Position numbers and translations under genes: made by a program
NCBI GenBank assembly: GCA_973895155.1
Contig: OZ316899.1
Coordinates: forward strand, 16,738,246 to 16,802,245
Source: Marsupella aquatica
Taxonomy: Eukaryota; Marchantiophyta
DNA: 64,000 bases
Direction of reading: 5' to 3'
Shown here: positions 21,111 through 31,619 of the stretch, in pieces
How positions within the stretch are numbered: the stretch's first letter is position 1
How the letters are laid out: each line of letters begins with the position of its first letter
Notes under the pieces: generated by a model
What the model saw: only the letters and a program-made list of their open reading frames with translations
What the model was told of the DNA's origin: nothing
Databases searched by the model: none

Positions 21111-23712
21111 ATGTCTGTCACGATATTGTCTAGTTTGGCCCTTCAATTTTGGTGTCCGTAGGGAGTCACTTAGCCAAGTCCTTAGCCAAAGTCAACCCGC
21201 GCCAATACGAGACCAAGCGAGCTTACGAGAGAGCCATTCGCTTAGCCGGCCGTAATCACTATAATGACAGCTTCGACCTCCCGTTTCAGAGTGAGCTTTG
21301 CCGAGTCGACGAAATCAGCGAGTACTTCTTCGTCGACGAGAAGTACGTCGGGTTCCGGGAAGCGCTTCTTCGGCTTCCAAACAAGGTTTACCATCTCTCG
21401 GGCACGATAGACTTGCAGCCGCACCACTACGACCATATCTCCGCCCAGGTTCAAGCCTCCATAGATAGTCAGTTTGGCCCTGCCCGAACAAGCGAGACTC
21501 CTATCTTAACGTCACTTGACTTCCCCAAGGACTTCCTGAATCTAATGGCGCCTCCCCCAGCTGCAACTGGCGCCCACCCATCCGTGTCTACGCCAACACC
21601 ACCCCGGCCTCAGCCAAGCCAATCTCCACCACTGGTCGCACCACCTCTCCGAGTGCAATCCATGGTAAATGCAGTGAATATTAGCTCCAAAGACAAGGAG
21701 GCTCACCCTCCTCTGAACCGACGGCCGCGGAATACAACTCACCAGGCGCCAAGCAACCCGACGCCACTCCAGCCAGCCCGAGGGGATAACATGGTGACTC
21801 TAGCGGCCCCGGTACCAATACTCACGGCAGTAGCACTACCGCCGCCCAACCGGGAGGATGGGGAGATGTGCCCCTCTTCTAGTCACCCCGGGAATCAGTC
21901 CTGGGGTAGAAAGAGAAAGGAACCCGCAACTATATCCGAGTTGCCTTTTGCCACAGTTGTAGTGGCCAAGCTAACCATGCATCACATGGTGGAGAACGTT
22001 CACAGGAACATCCTCCACCCCAAGCATGCATGCTATCTGAAGACCCAAGGGTTGGAGCACCTTGCCTGTCTTCCTTGGAATGGAAGTAGGTACTACGGGC
22101 AGGATATGACGGAGTTCATTCAGAACTTCGACGAGGCCCGTCAACAAACCCGGGGGCACGGGAGAGTGATGTGTCTCAATGAGGCACATTTGAAGATGAT
22201 TTTTGGCCTACCCGAGGGGATAAACCGGGTAGAGTCTCGGGCTCAGGGGGGCAAGGGAGCTAAATACCAATCCTCTAGCTTCCCGATCGAGGGAGCAGTG
22301 GACAACGGATTCTTGATGAGGACGTGCCTCATCCCGGAGGTAGCAGAACGCTTGGAGTTCCAGCGGTATGCCCTCCACATGATGAAACCACGGGGCAAAA
22401 TATCCACCGCTCAGGTCATACAAGTAGAGAACTTTCGGCCTAGGAGGTGGGCGTCCTTCTTCGTCAAGAAGTTCCATGAGGAGATGGAACGGAGAAGGAA
22501 GACCTTATACCTTGGCGGAAAGGCTACTTTGCGAGCCACATCGAGATCATCATCGAGTGGTCCGCCCATTTTGATCGCCAAAGCCTTCCCCATAGCAACA
22601 AGATGGAATTGACTCCGTCAAAGTGGGTGTTCCCGGCTTAGGAGAGGCGACCGCAGTCCAAGGCCCAAAAGCTGGTTGTCGCAAGACCTGCTTCCCCGAC
22701 CCAACCACCAGCCGCTACCGCCCCGCCAAGCGTACCCGTGGACGCAGTTATCGCAACCTTGGAAGTGATCAACTGGGTCAATGCAATCAAAGCCAGGCCA
22801 GCTAAGGCCAGACCCAAACCCGATACTACGGTGGCCAAGGAAATCTCGCCACCCCCCACGACTGTGCAAGAGAACCGACTAGTGGAACCAGCCCCTTCGA
22901 CTGACTTACCTCAAGGGCTGGATGTTTCCACTCCTACTCCCGTGCAAGATGGGGTCTGCCCATGCTCGAATCCAGATGGGCATAGTTTGGACCTTCCTGA
23001 ACTCTTTGCGTCGGGCACGTTTCTGAATGGGTTGTTTGGAGATTTCTCTCAACAAATTGCACGGGATACCGGGGAATACATGGCACGGAAGGTGGCCTAC
23101 TTCTTCAACCAGGAGTTGGTTGCGGCTATAAAGGCAGGACATGCGCAAGTTGAGACGACGCAAAGATTAGAGTGGTACTAGGTTGAGTCTGTCTACCTGA
23201 AGGACAAAGTGGCAGCCCTGGAGACTGAACTCCAGCAATTGTGACCTCTGGGTAACGGCCATGGAGGATCAGGGTGTCAAGGCCAGGGCCCGGGCAGCCT
23301 TAGCAGAGCAGGCCGGGCTTGGAAAGGACTTTGAGATTGCACGGCTCCGGACCATTGACGGTTGGAAGGGACAAGCCATCATTTGGCAAAAAGATCTGGA
23401 GGAAGCTGACTCTCGGTCTCAGTGGGACGCAACCGAGATAGACACCCTGAAGACAAAGGTGGCGCGGCTTCAAGGAGAAGCCACAAAGTAGGCCCAGTTG
23501 GTGGATGACGAGCAACGTCCGACAACTGGAGGAGACATGCCAGGAGGCCGCGGAGGAGACGGACGCGGCAAAGCGTGAGAACAAATCTTTGCTAGACCAG
23601 GTCAGCTACTCAAGCAGGATGTTGACAGGCTTAGGAGGCAGCCGGACAGCCGCTCCCACTCGAGCGTCTTTGACAAGCGTGCCAGGCATTAGTGGCAGAG
23701 TAGGATTAAAAT
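21111..23712 (+). pseudogene. Element A ORF: FGLP-core and coiled-coil protein, decayed
   Basis: The start ATG at 21111 (MSVTILSSLALQFW) matches that of B; a stop and frameshift follow within 50 bp. The main open frame (21149-22612) contains the N-terminal domain (ERAIRLAGRNHYNDSF), a proline-rich linker and the core (KMIFGLPEGINRV, GKGAKYQSSSFP, DNGFLMRTC, MKPRGKISTAQVIQVE). After a further shift the frame at 22738-23181 holds PELFASGTFLNGLFGDFSQQI, then broken coiled coil to about 23712. The protein is clearly related to B over its whole length. Function unknown. Confidence 0.8.
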
Positions 23713-24400
23713 AGAGTTAGGAGTAGCTAAATCGGGCTATAGGGACAAGCGCCTGCCCTAGTTAAAGCGGTGCTGCCATACTGTCCAGCCTGCATAGATT
23801 AGAATCTTCTAATAAGACAAGCCGTTTTCCAGCCTAACAGCCAGCTTAGTTAGGATCTTAGTTAGTGAATATTCGGGCTCGAGGCCACTCCGGTCCTTGG
23901 CCCTTAGTATTTAGTGCACCCCTCGGTAGAGGCAGGGGGTTTTTAGTCTCAGAGTTGGACATCCGCGGTATGTGCGAGGAGTCCCAACATTTGTGAGTGA
24001 AAGAGTACCAAGGGGAGGGGGTAGGACTAAGCTCGTTGGGCGAGTGCGGAGCTGGGCTCCGTTGTAGTGTACACCCTCGGCCTTGGACCTGTTCATTCAA
24101 GAGCTTTCAGGTCAACTAAGTGTACATGTATTTCCCCTATGTAGTAAAATCCTTTCCCATTATTTCCTTCGTGTAAATCAAGATTGTATGCTTGTGCGTG
24201 TGCATATGTGTGAATCTCGTGTATGGGTGCCAATGCTTGGCCGAATGCACTACTTGAGCCGTGCACGGGGTGCAGCTTGCGGGTAAGTGGTTGCGAGCAC
24301 GGGTTGAGTGACCATATCATCAAATCCGGATCAAAGGTGGACAACACAAAGGCTTAGAAGCCCGTAAGCTGGGGTTGATCCCGCTATCGACTAAGGTACG

Positions 24401-24414
24401 TTCCGACGGTGGAA
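24401..24414 (+). other. Conserved stem-loop, A copy
   Basis: TTCCG-ACGG-TGGAA: 5-bp stem closed by a G-T wobble, loop ACGG, followed by CACAAACCATACCTAGG. Located 170 bp before the element end. Confidence 0.75.
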
Positions 24415-24589
24415 CACAAACCATACCTAGGAGGTGTCCGTAAGTAACAGTAGATGCACTTAGCGCTAGTTTACGTGAGTTAGGTGCATTCCGTGCTTCC
24501 CTCCCTGCCTGAACCGTCATATTTACGAAGGATGTGCCTGTCTAAGCCGAAGCCCGGGTTAAGACCTAGGCTGACGACGTGACAGGTGG

Positions 24590-26053
24590 CCTGCTTCATC
24601 CCATCATAAGTCGGAGGAGAAACGTCTGGTGGGGCAGACTCTGGGCTCCTCTGCTATTTTGGGTCCCCACGCACCACTCCCGGTAGTGTGGGGATGAATT
24701 GGCCATAGGTCCTGACCCCTCGTACAGGCCAATCCGCCTCGTAGTCAAAGTCCTCATCAATGTAGTCCTCCAGCCCTCCCTCCCATCCTAGAGTAGTAGT
24801 TCCTCCCACTCCTCTTTGGGTCTGGCCGTAAATGCGGCTTCCTATTGGACGGGTGCCGGCTGTGTCTGTGGCTCCCAAGCTTGTCCTTTCCTCTCTTCCC
24901 TAGGGCTAGGAATCTTGGGCTGCTGTTCCTCAGGTTCTGGCCTAGAGCCCCCCACATACATCCGTACTCTCAATTCTTGTTCCGGCCTCCCTCTCCCCAT
25001 GCCTTCGGCAAAGGGATCTGCCCTTGTTGGTCTTCTTGGGCTTGCCTATGGTATAGTGCCCTATACCGGTGCCAGTGCCGCAATTGCCGGCTTCTTCTTT
25101 TGCAGCATCTGCAGAAGGCTCTGCATGGTGGGTTGCTGCATCGGCGTGGGTTTTGGCCTAGGTCCAAAGATCTGCCATATCATAGGGTTGTCGGGCAACT
25201 TGGGCTTCCTTGTATTGGCCTCTGCTTTGACTCCTCCTTTAGTGCCCTTGCTTGTAGGGGAAGTATTGGTGCAAAGGTCTGACTCCGGGCGTACCAACAC
25301 AACAATGATATGTGATAACTAAGCTGGGAAACGCTCCCCTGGCCTATCACTTGTTGTTCCTCCTTCAAGATCTTCTTCAATTGGGTGAGGAGGTACCCGT
25401 TGTAGTCCCGGCTTGGTTCTGGCCTCTTTTCCAAGTAGACTTGTGCCTTGCCAATCTCCGACCTTGCTAAATTGTGATGCATTGTCACCTATGGGTTAGT
25501 GCAGGTGTTTCTGAAGAAGCCATTGTTTGTTGATGGCTCGGGAAACAACCTAAACTCCTTATCCGACAAGTTCTTCTAGCTGGACATCCACCTTGGTCTT
25601 ATTGCCTATCGGCAAGCCAAAGACCTCTGCAATCACCTTGGGAGTGAGATAGAATACCCTCCCATACACCTTGGTCGTGTCTGGTTTGTGATCCCAGGAT
25701 CCCACAAAAGCCAACAGGTTTGAATCCGACACCTCAGGCTTTAGCCAAGGTAACCTAACAAATGTCTCCAAGCCGGATCCGGCCATGAAGCCTTGGTACT
25801 TCCAGGACTGCATGGCTGTAAAACATGCATCTTTATCTTGTGCAAAGTATAGTTGTACCTCCCTCGGCAAGACGGTCGCCCAACCTTTCCATGTGTCATC
25901 CCTTGTGGGGATGGCATTAACTGGGTCAACCTTCGGTTCTTTGGCCTCCTCCTGCCTCTTTCTTGTCTGCTCGACTAGCTTCTTAGGTGTTGCCGACCTC
26001 GTTCTTTTGGTTGGGGTTGCCTCTTTGTTGGTTGGCACCTTCCTCTTCATTTT
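24590..26053 (-). pseudogene. Element E fragment: core domain and linker of D-type ORF
   Basis: Minus-strand frames are colinear with the middle of the D ORF: MKRKVPTNKEATPTKRTRS, GLETFVRLPWLKPEV, EVFGLPIGNKTKVD, then HHNLARSEIGKAQVYLEKRP and KKILKEEQQVIGQGSVS, and a proline-rich part (TDTAGTRPIG). Frame breaks and a deletion near 25490 and 25560 show decay. Interrupted on the left by element A and on the right by element B; both sites show exact TSDs. Confidence 0.85.
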
Positions 26054-26417
26054 GGCTATGTGACGCCGCCGGTACGGCGAGTAATGAGTAATTCGGTCTA
26101 AACCGCGCTTAGCACGCGCGTTAGGGGTATCTTAGGCCACTATTATTAGCATAACGACAATATTTAGGTAACCATTATGAGTAGGAAATCATTAGTCAAT
26201 AAGGGGAATTCATGTTTGGACTGGCGGCGTGTCGTCATTTGCACGCCCGGGTTGCAAGCGTGGAGGGGCCCCTCCCTCGGGTCCGTATAACAAACTTAGG
26301 GAAGCGGCCACTGACACGCGCTGACTCAGACCGGTGGAGTGGCCGGTACACTACAAGCGTGAACGGTTTAGCCTATAAGCAACGAGGAGATGTCGGGTGA
26401 TCGACGAGCCCTCAAGG

Positions 26418-26424
26418 TATAAAA
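26418..26424 (+). promoter_or_regulatory. TATA box of element B
   Basis: TATAAAA in GGTATAAAAGGGG, about 360 bp inside the unit and 102 bp before the ORF ATG at 26526. Spacing equals that in element A. Confidence 0.65.
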
Positions 26425-26525
26425 GGGGAGCCGACCCTTTGTAGTGCACCAGTCCATCAGTCCACACGCCAGCTTTGACCCCAACTCTCTCGTTTTCTCT
26501 TAGTCGCCACTGCTATCTCCTCTGA

Positions 26526-29162
26526 ATGTCGCACACGACCCTCTCCAGTTCGGCCATTCAATTTTGGACGCAGTTCCTATCTACTAGAAGACACTTGGCC
26601 GACTCATTGAAACACGCCAACCCGCACCGATACGAAATTGAACGCGAGTACGAGAGAGCCATCCGCCTAGCAGGACGACACCACTATATCCTTAACTTTG
26701 ACTACCCGTCTCAGAGCGAGCTTTACCAACCAGCAGAGGTATCAGGGTACTTCTTCAACGGAGACAAATATATCAGTTTCTAGGAAGCATTGCTTTGGCT
26801 TCCGGATGAGATCTTCAATATCCCGGGTACGATCGACTTGCAACGACATCACTTTGACCACATCCCTGCTCAAGTTCGGGCTATCATCAATAGCGAGTCC
26901 AGCACTACCCGTTCGACAAGGCCGTCTGCACTTGCTTTGGAGAACTTCTACCAGCACCTATAGAGCTTCATGGGAACTAGACCCTCAACCACCGGCGCCG
27001 GCATAGTCAACCCCATACCCGTACCCGCGCCAACGCAGACTCAGGCTCAGCCTCAGTCTCAGCCTCAGTCTAGCCAACCCCTACCGCCAATCGCCCCGCC
27101 AGTACAAGTACGCTCCATCATCAACGCTGTGGACCTTAGCAACGATGACGAGGCTACCCCACCCTTGCTCAGGCGGCCCAAAGGAGCGAACACTCAGGGG
27201 GCCGACACTACATCATCCCCTCCCCATGTCCGGACCCAAGGAGCGGCTCCAGCAGACAACACGGTGACCGTGGTTGCCGCGGGCCCAATACTAACAGCGG
27301 TAGCACTATCTATGCCCGATCGAGAGGATGGGGAGGTGTCACCCTCCCCGAGCCAGTCACGGGGGAAGAAGAGGAAGGAACTCGCTGCTGCATCCGGGTT
27401 ACCAATGGCCACGGTAGCCGCGGCCAAGGTGATAATGCACCGCATGGGGGAAAACGTGCATAAAAACATCCTCCATCCCAAACATGCGATGTACCTGAAA
27501 ACTCAGGGATTCGAGCACCTCGTCTCTCTCCCCTGGAACACTTGCAGGTACTACGGGGAGGACATGATGGAATTCGTCAAGAATTATGACGACGCACGTC
27601 AACATACTTGGCTGCGGGGAAGGAATATGTCCCTCACGGAAGAACGGCTCAAGATGATCTTTGGGTTACCCGAAGGTGACCACCGAGTCAAATCACGGGC
27701 TCCCGGGGGCAAGGGAGCCAAGTACCAATCCTCAAGTTTTCCCTCCGAGGGATCAGTGCACAACGGGTTTGTGATGAGGACCTGCCTCATCCCCGAGATA
27801 GCTGAGCGACTGGAGTTCCAAAGGTACGCCCTCCACATGATGGAACCCCGGGGGGAGATCTCCGCTGCCCAGGTTATCCAGGTCAAGAACTATCAACCTA
27901 GGAAGTGGGCGTCGTACCTCGCTAAGAAATTCCATGAAGAGATGGAGCGGCGAAGAAAGACGCTATACATTGGCGGGAAGGCGTATTTCGCTAGCCACAT
28001 CGAGATCATTCTCGAGTGGTACGCTCGGTTTGATCGATGAACCGTTCCCCGTGTCAACGTAACAAAGCTGGTCCTAGCTAGGTGGGTTTTCCCGGCCTTG
28101 GAGAGACGGCCCCAACCCGAGGCCCGAAGTCCAACGGCCATGCAAGCTTCACCCACCCCACCTCCACAAGTAGTTGTAGCCGTGGCCGATGAGGTACCAG
28201 ATGGGTCGGTAATCGCAACCGTAGATGCAATCAACCAGGCCGGGCCAAGTACAGAAATCGGGACAGCGGAGGCCTTACTCGAGGCCGGGTCTCCCGAAGA
28301 CCCACTGGTGGCTATTCCGAAGGACCAGACATTGCTGGAGGAGGACACTCCAACCCCTTCCAATACTACGTCTCCAGGGCTGGATGTCACTGCCCCGGCC
28401 CCCGCGCGTGTTGACGTCTGCCCGTGCCCAAATCCGGACAGGCACAACTTGGACCACCCGGAACTCTTCGTACCGGGTACATTTCTGAACGGGCTTTTGG
28501 GAGATTTCTCTCATCAAATTGCCCGGGATACCGGGGAGTTCATGGCCCGGAAGGTAGCCTGTTTCTTCAATCAGGAGTTGGTTGCCGCAGTAAAGGCAGG
28601 TCGGGCCCAGTCAGAGGCCCATCAGAGGATAGAGCGGTATCGGGTGGAGTCCGTATACTTAAAGAACAAAGTTGCGGCTCAAGAGGCTGAGCTTCTGCAA
28701 CTACAACCCAAAGTTGCAGCCGCCGATGAGTTGTTAGCAAAGGCGCACGCCCTTACCGCCCTAGCCGAACAGACCAAAGCTGGGAACGAGGCCGAGATTG
28801 CACGACTCCGGAACCAGATTGATAGTTTGAAGAATCAAACTGTCATCTGGCAGAAAGACCTGGAGGAGGCCGAAGAACGGGCCCAACGGGACACTGCGGA
28901 GATAGCCACGCTACAGGCCGAAGTAGCACGGCTCCAAACCAAAGCCGAGAAGCAGGACCAGGTGGTGGGCAAGTTGACGAGCGATGCCCAGCAGCTGGAG
29001 GAGGCATGCCCGGAGGCAGCGGAGGAGACGGACGCGGCAAAGCGAGAGAACGAATCTCTGCTAGACCAGGTCCAGCTCCTCAAGGCGGACAACGATAGAC
29101 TTTGTAAGCAGTGGGATGGTCGCTCCCACTCGGACGGCTCTGGCAAGCGTGCCAGGCATTAG
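26526..29162 (+). pseudogene. Element B ORF: one frame with three internal stops
   Basis: A single reading frame of 878 codons before the stop, broken only by TAG at 26781, TAG at 26961 and TGA at 28038. Parts: N-terminal domain from MSHTTLSSSAIQFWTQF; Pro/Gln-rich linker; core with LKMIFGLPEGDHRV, GGKGAKYQSSSFPSEG, NGFVMRTCLIPE, MEPRGEISAAQVIQVK, GGKAYFASHIEIILEWY; proline-rich linker; PELFVPGTFLNGLLGDFSHQ; then a long coiled coil to the end (GKRARH). Intact length would be close to 880 aa. No catalytic motif is visible. Lack of frameshifts makes it the best template, with D, for defining the family. Confidence 0.85.
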
Positions 29163-29859
29163 CGGTAGAGTAGGAATAGAATAGGGTTAGGAATAGCTAA
29201 ATCAGGCTATGGGGACAGGAACCTGCCCTAGTTAGAGCAGCACCGCCATGCTGTCCAGCCTGCGTAGGTTAGGATCTTCTAATAAGACACAGCCGTTTTG
29301 CGGCCTGACAGTCAGATTAGTTAGGACCTAAGTCAGCGAATCTTCGGGCGGGAGGACACTCCGTTCCTCGGCCCTTAGTATTTAGTGCACCCCTCGGTAG
29401 AGGCAAGGGGGGGTTTTTAGTCTCAGTGTTGGACATCCGCGGTATGTGCGGGGAGTGAAAGAGTACCAAGGGGAGGGTGTAAGACTAAGCTCGTTGGGCG
29501 AGTGCGGAGCCAGGCTCCGTTGTAGTGTACACCCTCGGCCTCGGACCTGTTCACTCCAGAGCATTCGGGTCAACTAAGTGTACGTGTATGTCTCTTATGG
29601 AGTAAAATCCCTTCCCGTTATTTCCTTTGTGTAAATCGAGATTTTATGCTTGTGCGTATGTATGTGTGTGAATCTCGTGTATAGGTGCCAACGCTTGGCC
29701 GAACACACTACCCAAGTAGTGCACGGGGTGCAGCTTGCGTGTACGTGGTTGCGAGCCCAGGTTGAGCACCCATATCATCAAAATCCGGATTGAAGGCGGA
29801 CAATACGAAGGCTTAGAAGCCCTTAAGCCAGGGTCGATCCTGCTATCGATTGAGGTACG

Positions 29860-29873
29860 TTCCGGCGGCGGAA
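29860..29873 (+). other. Conserved stem-loop, B copy
   Basis: TTCCG-GCGG-CGGAA, perfect stem, followed by CACAAACCATACCTAGG; 170 bp before the end of the element. Confidence 0.75.
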
Positions 29874-30048
29874 CACAAACCATACCTAGGAGGTGTCTGT
29901 ATATGACGATAGGCGCACTTAGCGCTATTTTACATAAGTTGGGTGCATTCCGTGCCTCCCTCCCTGTCCAAACCCTCATTTTGACAAAGGGTGTGCCTGT
30001 TTAAGCCAAAGCCCGGAGTAAGGCCAAGGCTGACGACGTGATAGGCTA

Positions 30049-30766
30049 CTCCTGATGATTCTCCCAGCACCGTTGCTTTTGTTCATGCCGCTGTGCAAAA
30101 CCCTTCAGGTCCCAATGTTTGTTGCTGCAGAGGCTGATGGCCTCCTGGATGCCGACGATTATGTTCTTAGGGAATCGTTGAGCTGGTTGGCAATAGGCGT
30201 CCACAAGAACTCAACCTTGATGAGCTCTCCTCCTAGGAAGGCAGACTTTTGCAGTTTTCATAGTTGAGCCAGCTCTGCCTTTCTCGGGCTGCTCTCTGCA
30301 ACTCCTTGTCTTCGTAGGTTCCAATGTATTCAGTTGCCCGTTCGAATAGGCATCCCCAAAAATGTGCAGCTTGGTTGCTCATTCTCACCTTGTGTCAATG
30401 CTCGGTATCTGCTTCCACCCATAGAGTTTGCCTAAGCAACTGACAGTCATTGGCTTCTCCCCGCAATCTGCTTGATCAGTGCTTGCAAATGAGCCGCCAC
30501 CCTCGGTGAACAGTCCTTACCCCCCTCTTGCCTGCAGTTGCCTGACTGCCCATTGATTACCTACAAACGCTTGTACTTAGCGTGCCCTAACCCTAATCAT
30601 GCCCCCTGGTTGCCGTTGCGCCTTACTTCCGGCCTCAGCTTGGGTTCCATGGTTACCCTAATTGTTTATATTTTCCCTTGTTTCCTCTTTATACTAATGG
30701 GTTTTAGTGTATACCACCCGGTTTTACCATTTTAGATGGCCTAGTGATTCCTAGCTAGGCATCACA
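30049..30766 (-). pseudogene. Element E: ORF N-terminus and 5' end of the unit
   Basis: From the ATG at 30382 the minus strand encodes MSNQAAHFWGCLFERATEYI and continues, with a frame break, to ATVLGESSG at the B site, matching the D N-terminal domain. Upstream to 30766 it aligns with the 5' region of D, including the TATA-like AAATATAAACAATT and the terminal GGCATCACA (plus strand). The boundary at 30766 is by homology with D; its TSD partner is outside the window. Confidence 0.8.
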
Positions 30767-31605
30767 ATAGGGCTTTGGGCTAGCCACGAGCAAAAGCTCC
30801 AAGAAGGAAGGAGGTAGCCTCAAGCTTCCCCTTGCCTCCTTCAATGTAGTATAGGCCTTGTGCCCTCTTAATACCACCAAGCAGGGTGGTAGCTGCACCC
30901 TCGCTCCTCCTCTCTTGCACAGGTCCTCAAGCGTAGGATAATTAAATCCCCCCCTTGCTCCTCAATGTGCTTTGGGCCTCGGCCCTCCCTCTTGCTCTTG
31001 CTCACCCTTGATCCTTGTACCTGCCCAGACCTGAGGCCTCCGTTGTTAGCACTTAATAGGGCCTTGAGGCCACTCAATGACTTGAGCCCATCATAGGGCC
31101 AAGAGACCAACAATATTTCCAAGCGAGGGGCTCAACTCTCCCACCTTTCTCCTTTGTATTTCAGCCTTGGCCTCGCTGCCCTCAAACCTTGTGCACCCCA
31201 AAAGAGGTCAAAACAAAAAAGCAACAATATTCACAAGTGAATGACGTTTCCTCCAAAGGAAAAATGACCTTACCGGCTACAAAGGACATACAGTGCACAC
31301 TCGCAAGAGTGTTTAAACAATAGAGTTATCATCGCTCTGCACTTACAAGATGAAAAGCTTGAATTTTCCACCAAGAAGTTGTCAAACTATCCTCTCAATA
31401 GTACCTCTTTAGAAGAAATAGACATGTTTGACACTCCAATTTGGAGTTTTAATTGGGAAACCGTCACCTCTTCAAAACACAAAACAAAGAATGCAAAACG
31501 GCTAGTGAAATAATCACGCAATCGTCATGACGATTCAATCTTTTCACCACAATCCAACACACAACGCTCTAACTGCTACCCAAGTCACCGAACCACGAAC
31601 ATGAA
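30767..31605 (-). pseudogene. Copia-type 5' internal remnant
   Basis: Minus-strand DNA following a primer binding site. Broken frames near 31300-31420 can be read as a decayed Copia gag start (a GWKFK-like stretch), but no continuous ORF survives. The left part (30767-31200) has no recognisable coding content. Element E was inserted next to or into it. Confidence 0.4.
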
Positions 31606-31617
31606 CCTCTGATACCA
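31606..31617 (-). other. Primer binding site, initiator tRNA-Met type
   Basis: The minus strand reads TGGTATCAGAGG, the standard plant LTR-retrotransposon primer site complementary to the 3' end of initiator tRNA-Met, two bases from an LTR end (TTACA on the minus strand at 31620). Confidence 0.8.
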
Positions 31618-31619
31618 CT

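Larger units (their letters stand above)
20223..24584 (+). mobile_element. Element A: internally deleted Gypsy element with one giant LTR
   Basis: Flanked by the 5-bp TSD GGTGG (20218-20222 and 24585-24589). The first ~36 bp (TGTGACGCCGCCAACAC..., ending GATTGATGG) match the first bases of the unit that starts at 20650 (TGTGACGCCGCTAGCAC...). Between them lies about 390 bp of Gypsy integrase C-terminus in the same orientation. This is the layout of a truncated 5' LTR, a pol tail and a complete 3' LTR of 3.9 kb (20650-24584) after a large internal deletion. It is the main evidence that this element family consists of LTRs. It sits 19 bp from the end of F, within element E. Confidence 0.8.
26059..30043 (+). 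mobile_element. Element B: 4.0-kb giant solo LTR with ORF
   Basis: Ends TGTGACGCC and ACGTGATA, flanked by the exact TSD GGCTA (26054-26058 and 30044-30048). Removing it restores the E reading frame (TVLGESSGVAKMKRK), matching D. It aligns along its length with the 3.9-kb unit of A: same 5' sequence, TATA box, ORF and 3' region ending in GCTGACGACGTGA. No pol sequence and no second copy of its end is attached, so it is a solo unit. Confidence 0.88.

Noticed and set aside
20223-30043. Classification of A and B as TIR DNA transposons
   Set aside because: Their ends do show a weak inverted match (TGTGACGCCG against TATCACGTCG or TGTCACGTCG), but there is no transposase and the pol tail plus repeated unit start in A fits an LTR better. 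Kept as the alternative.
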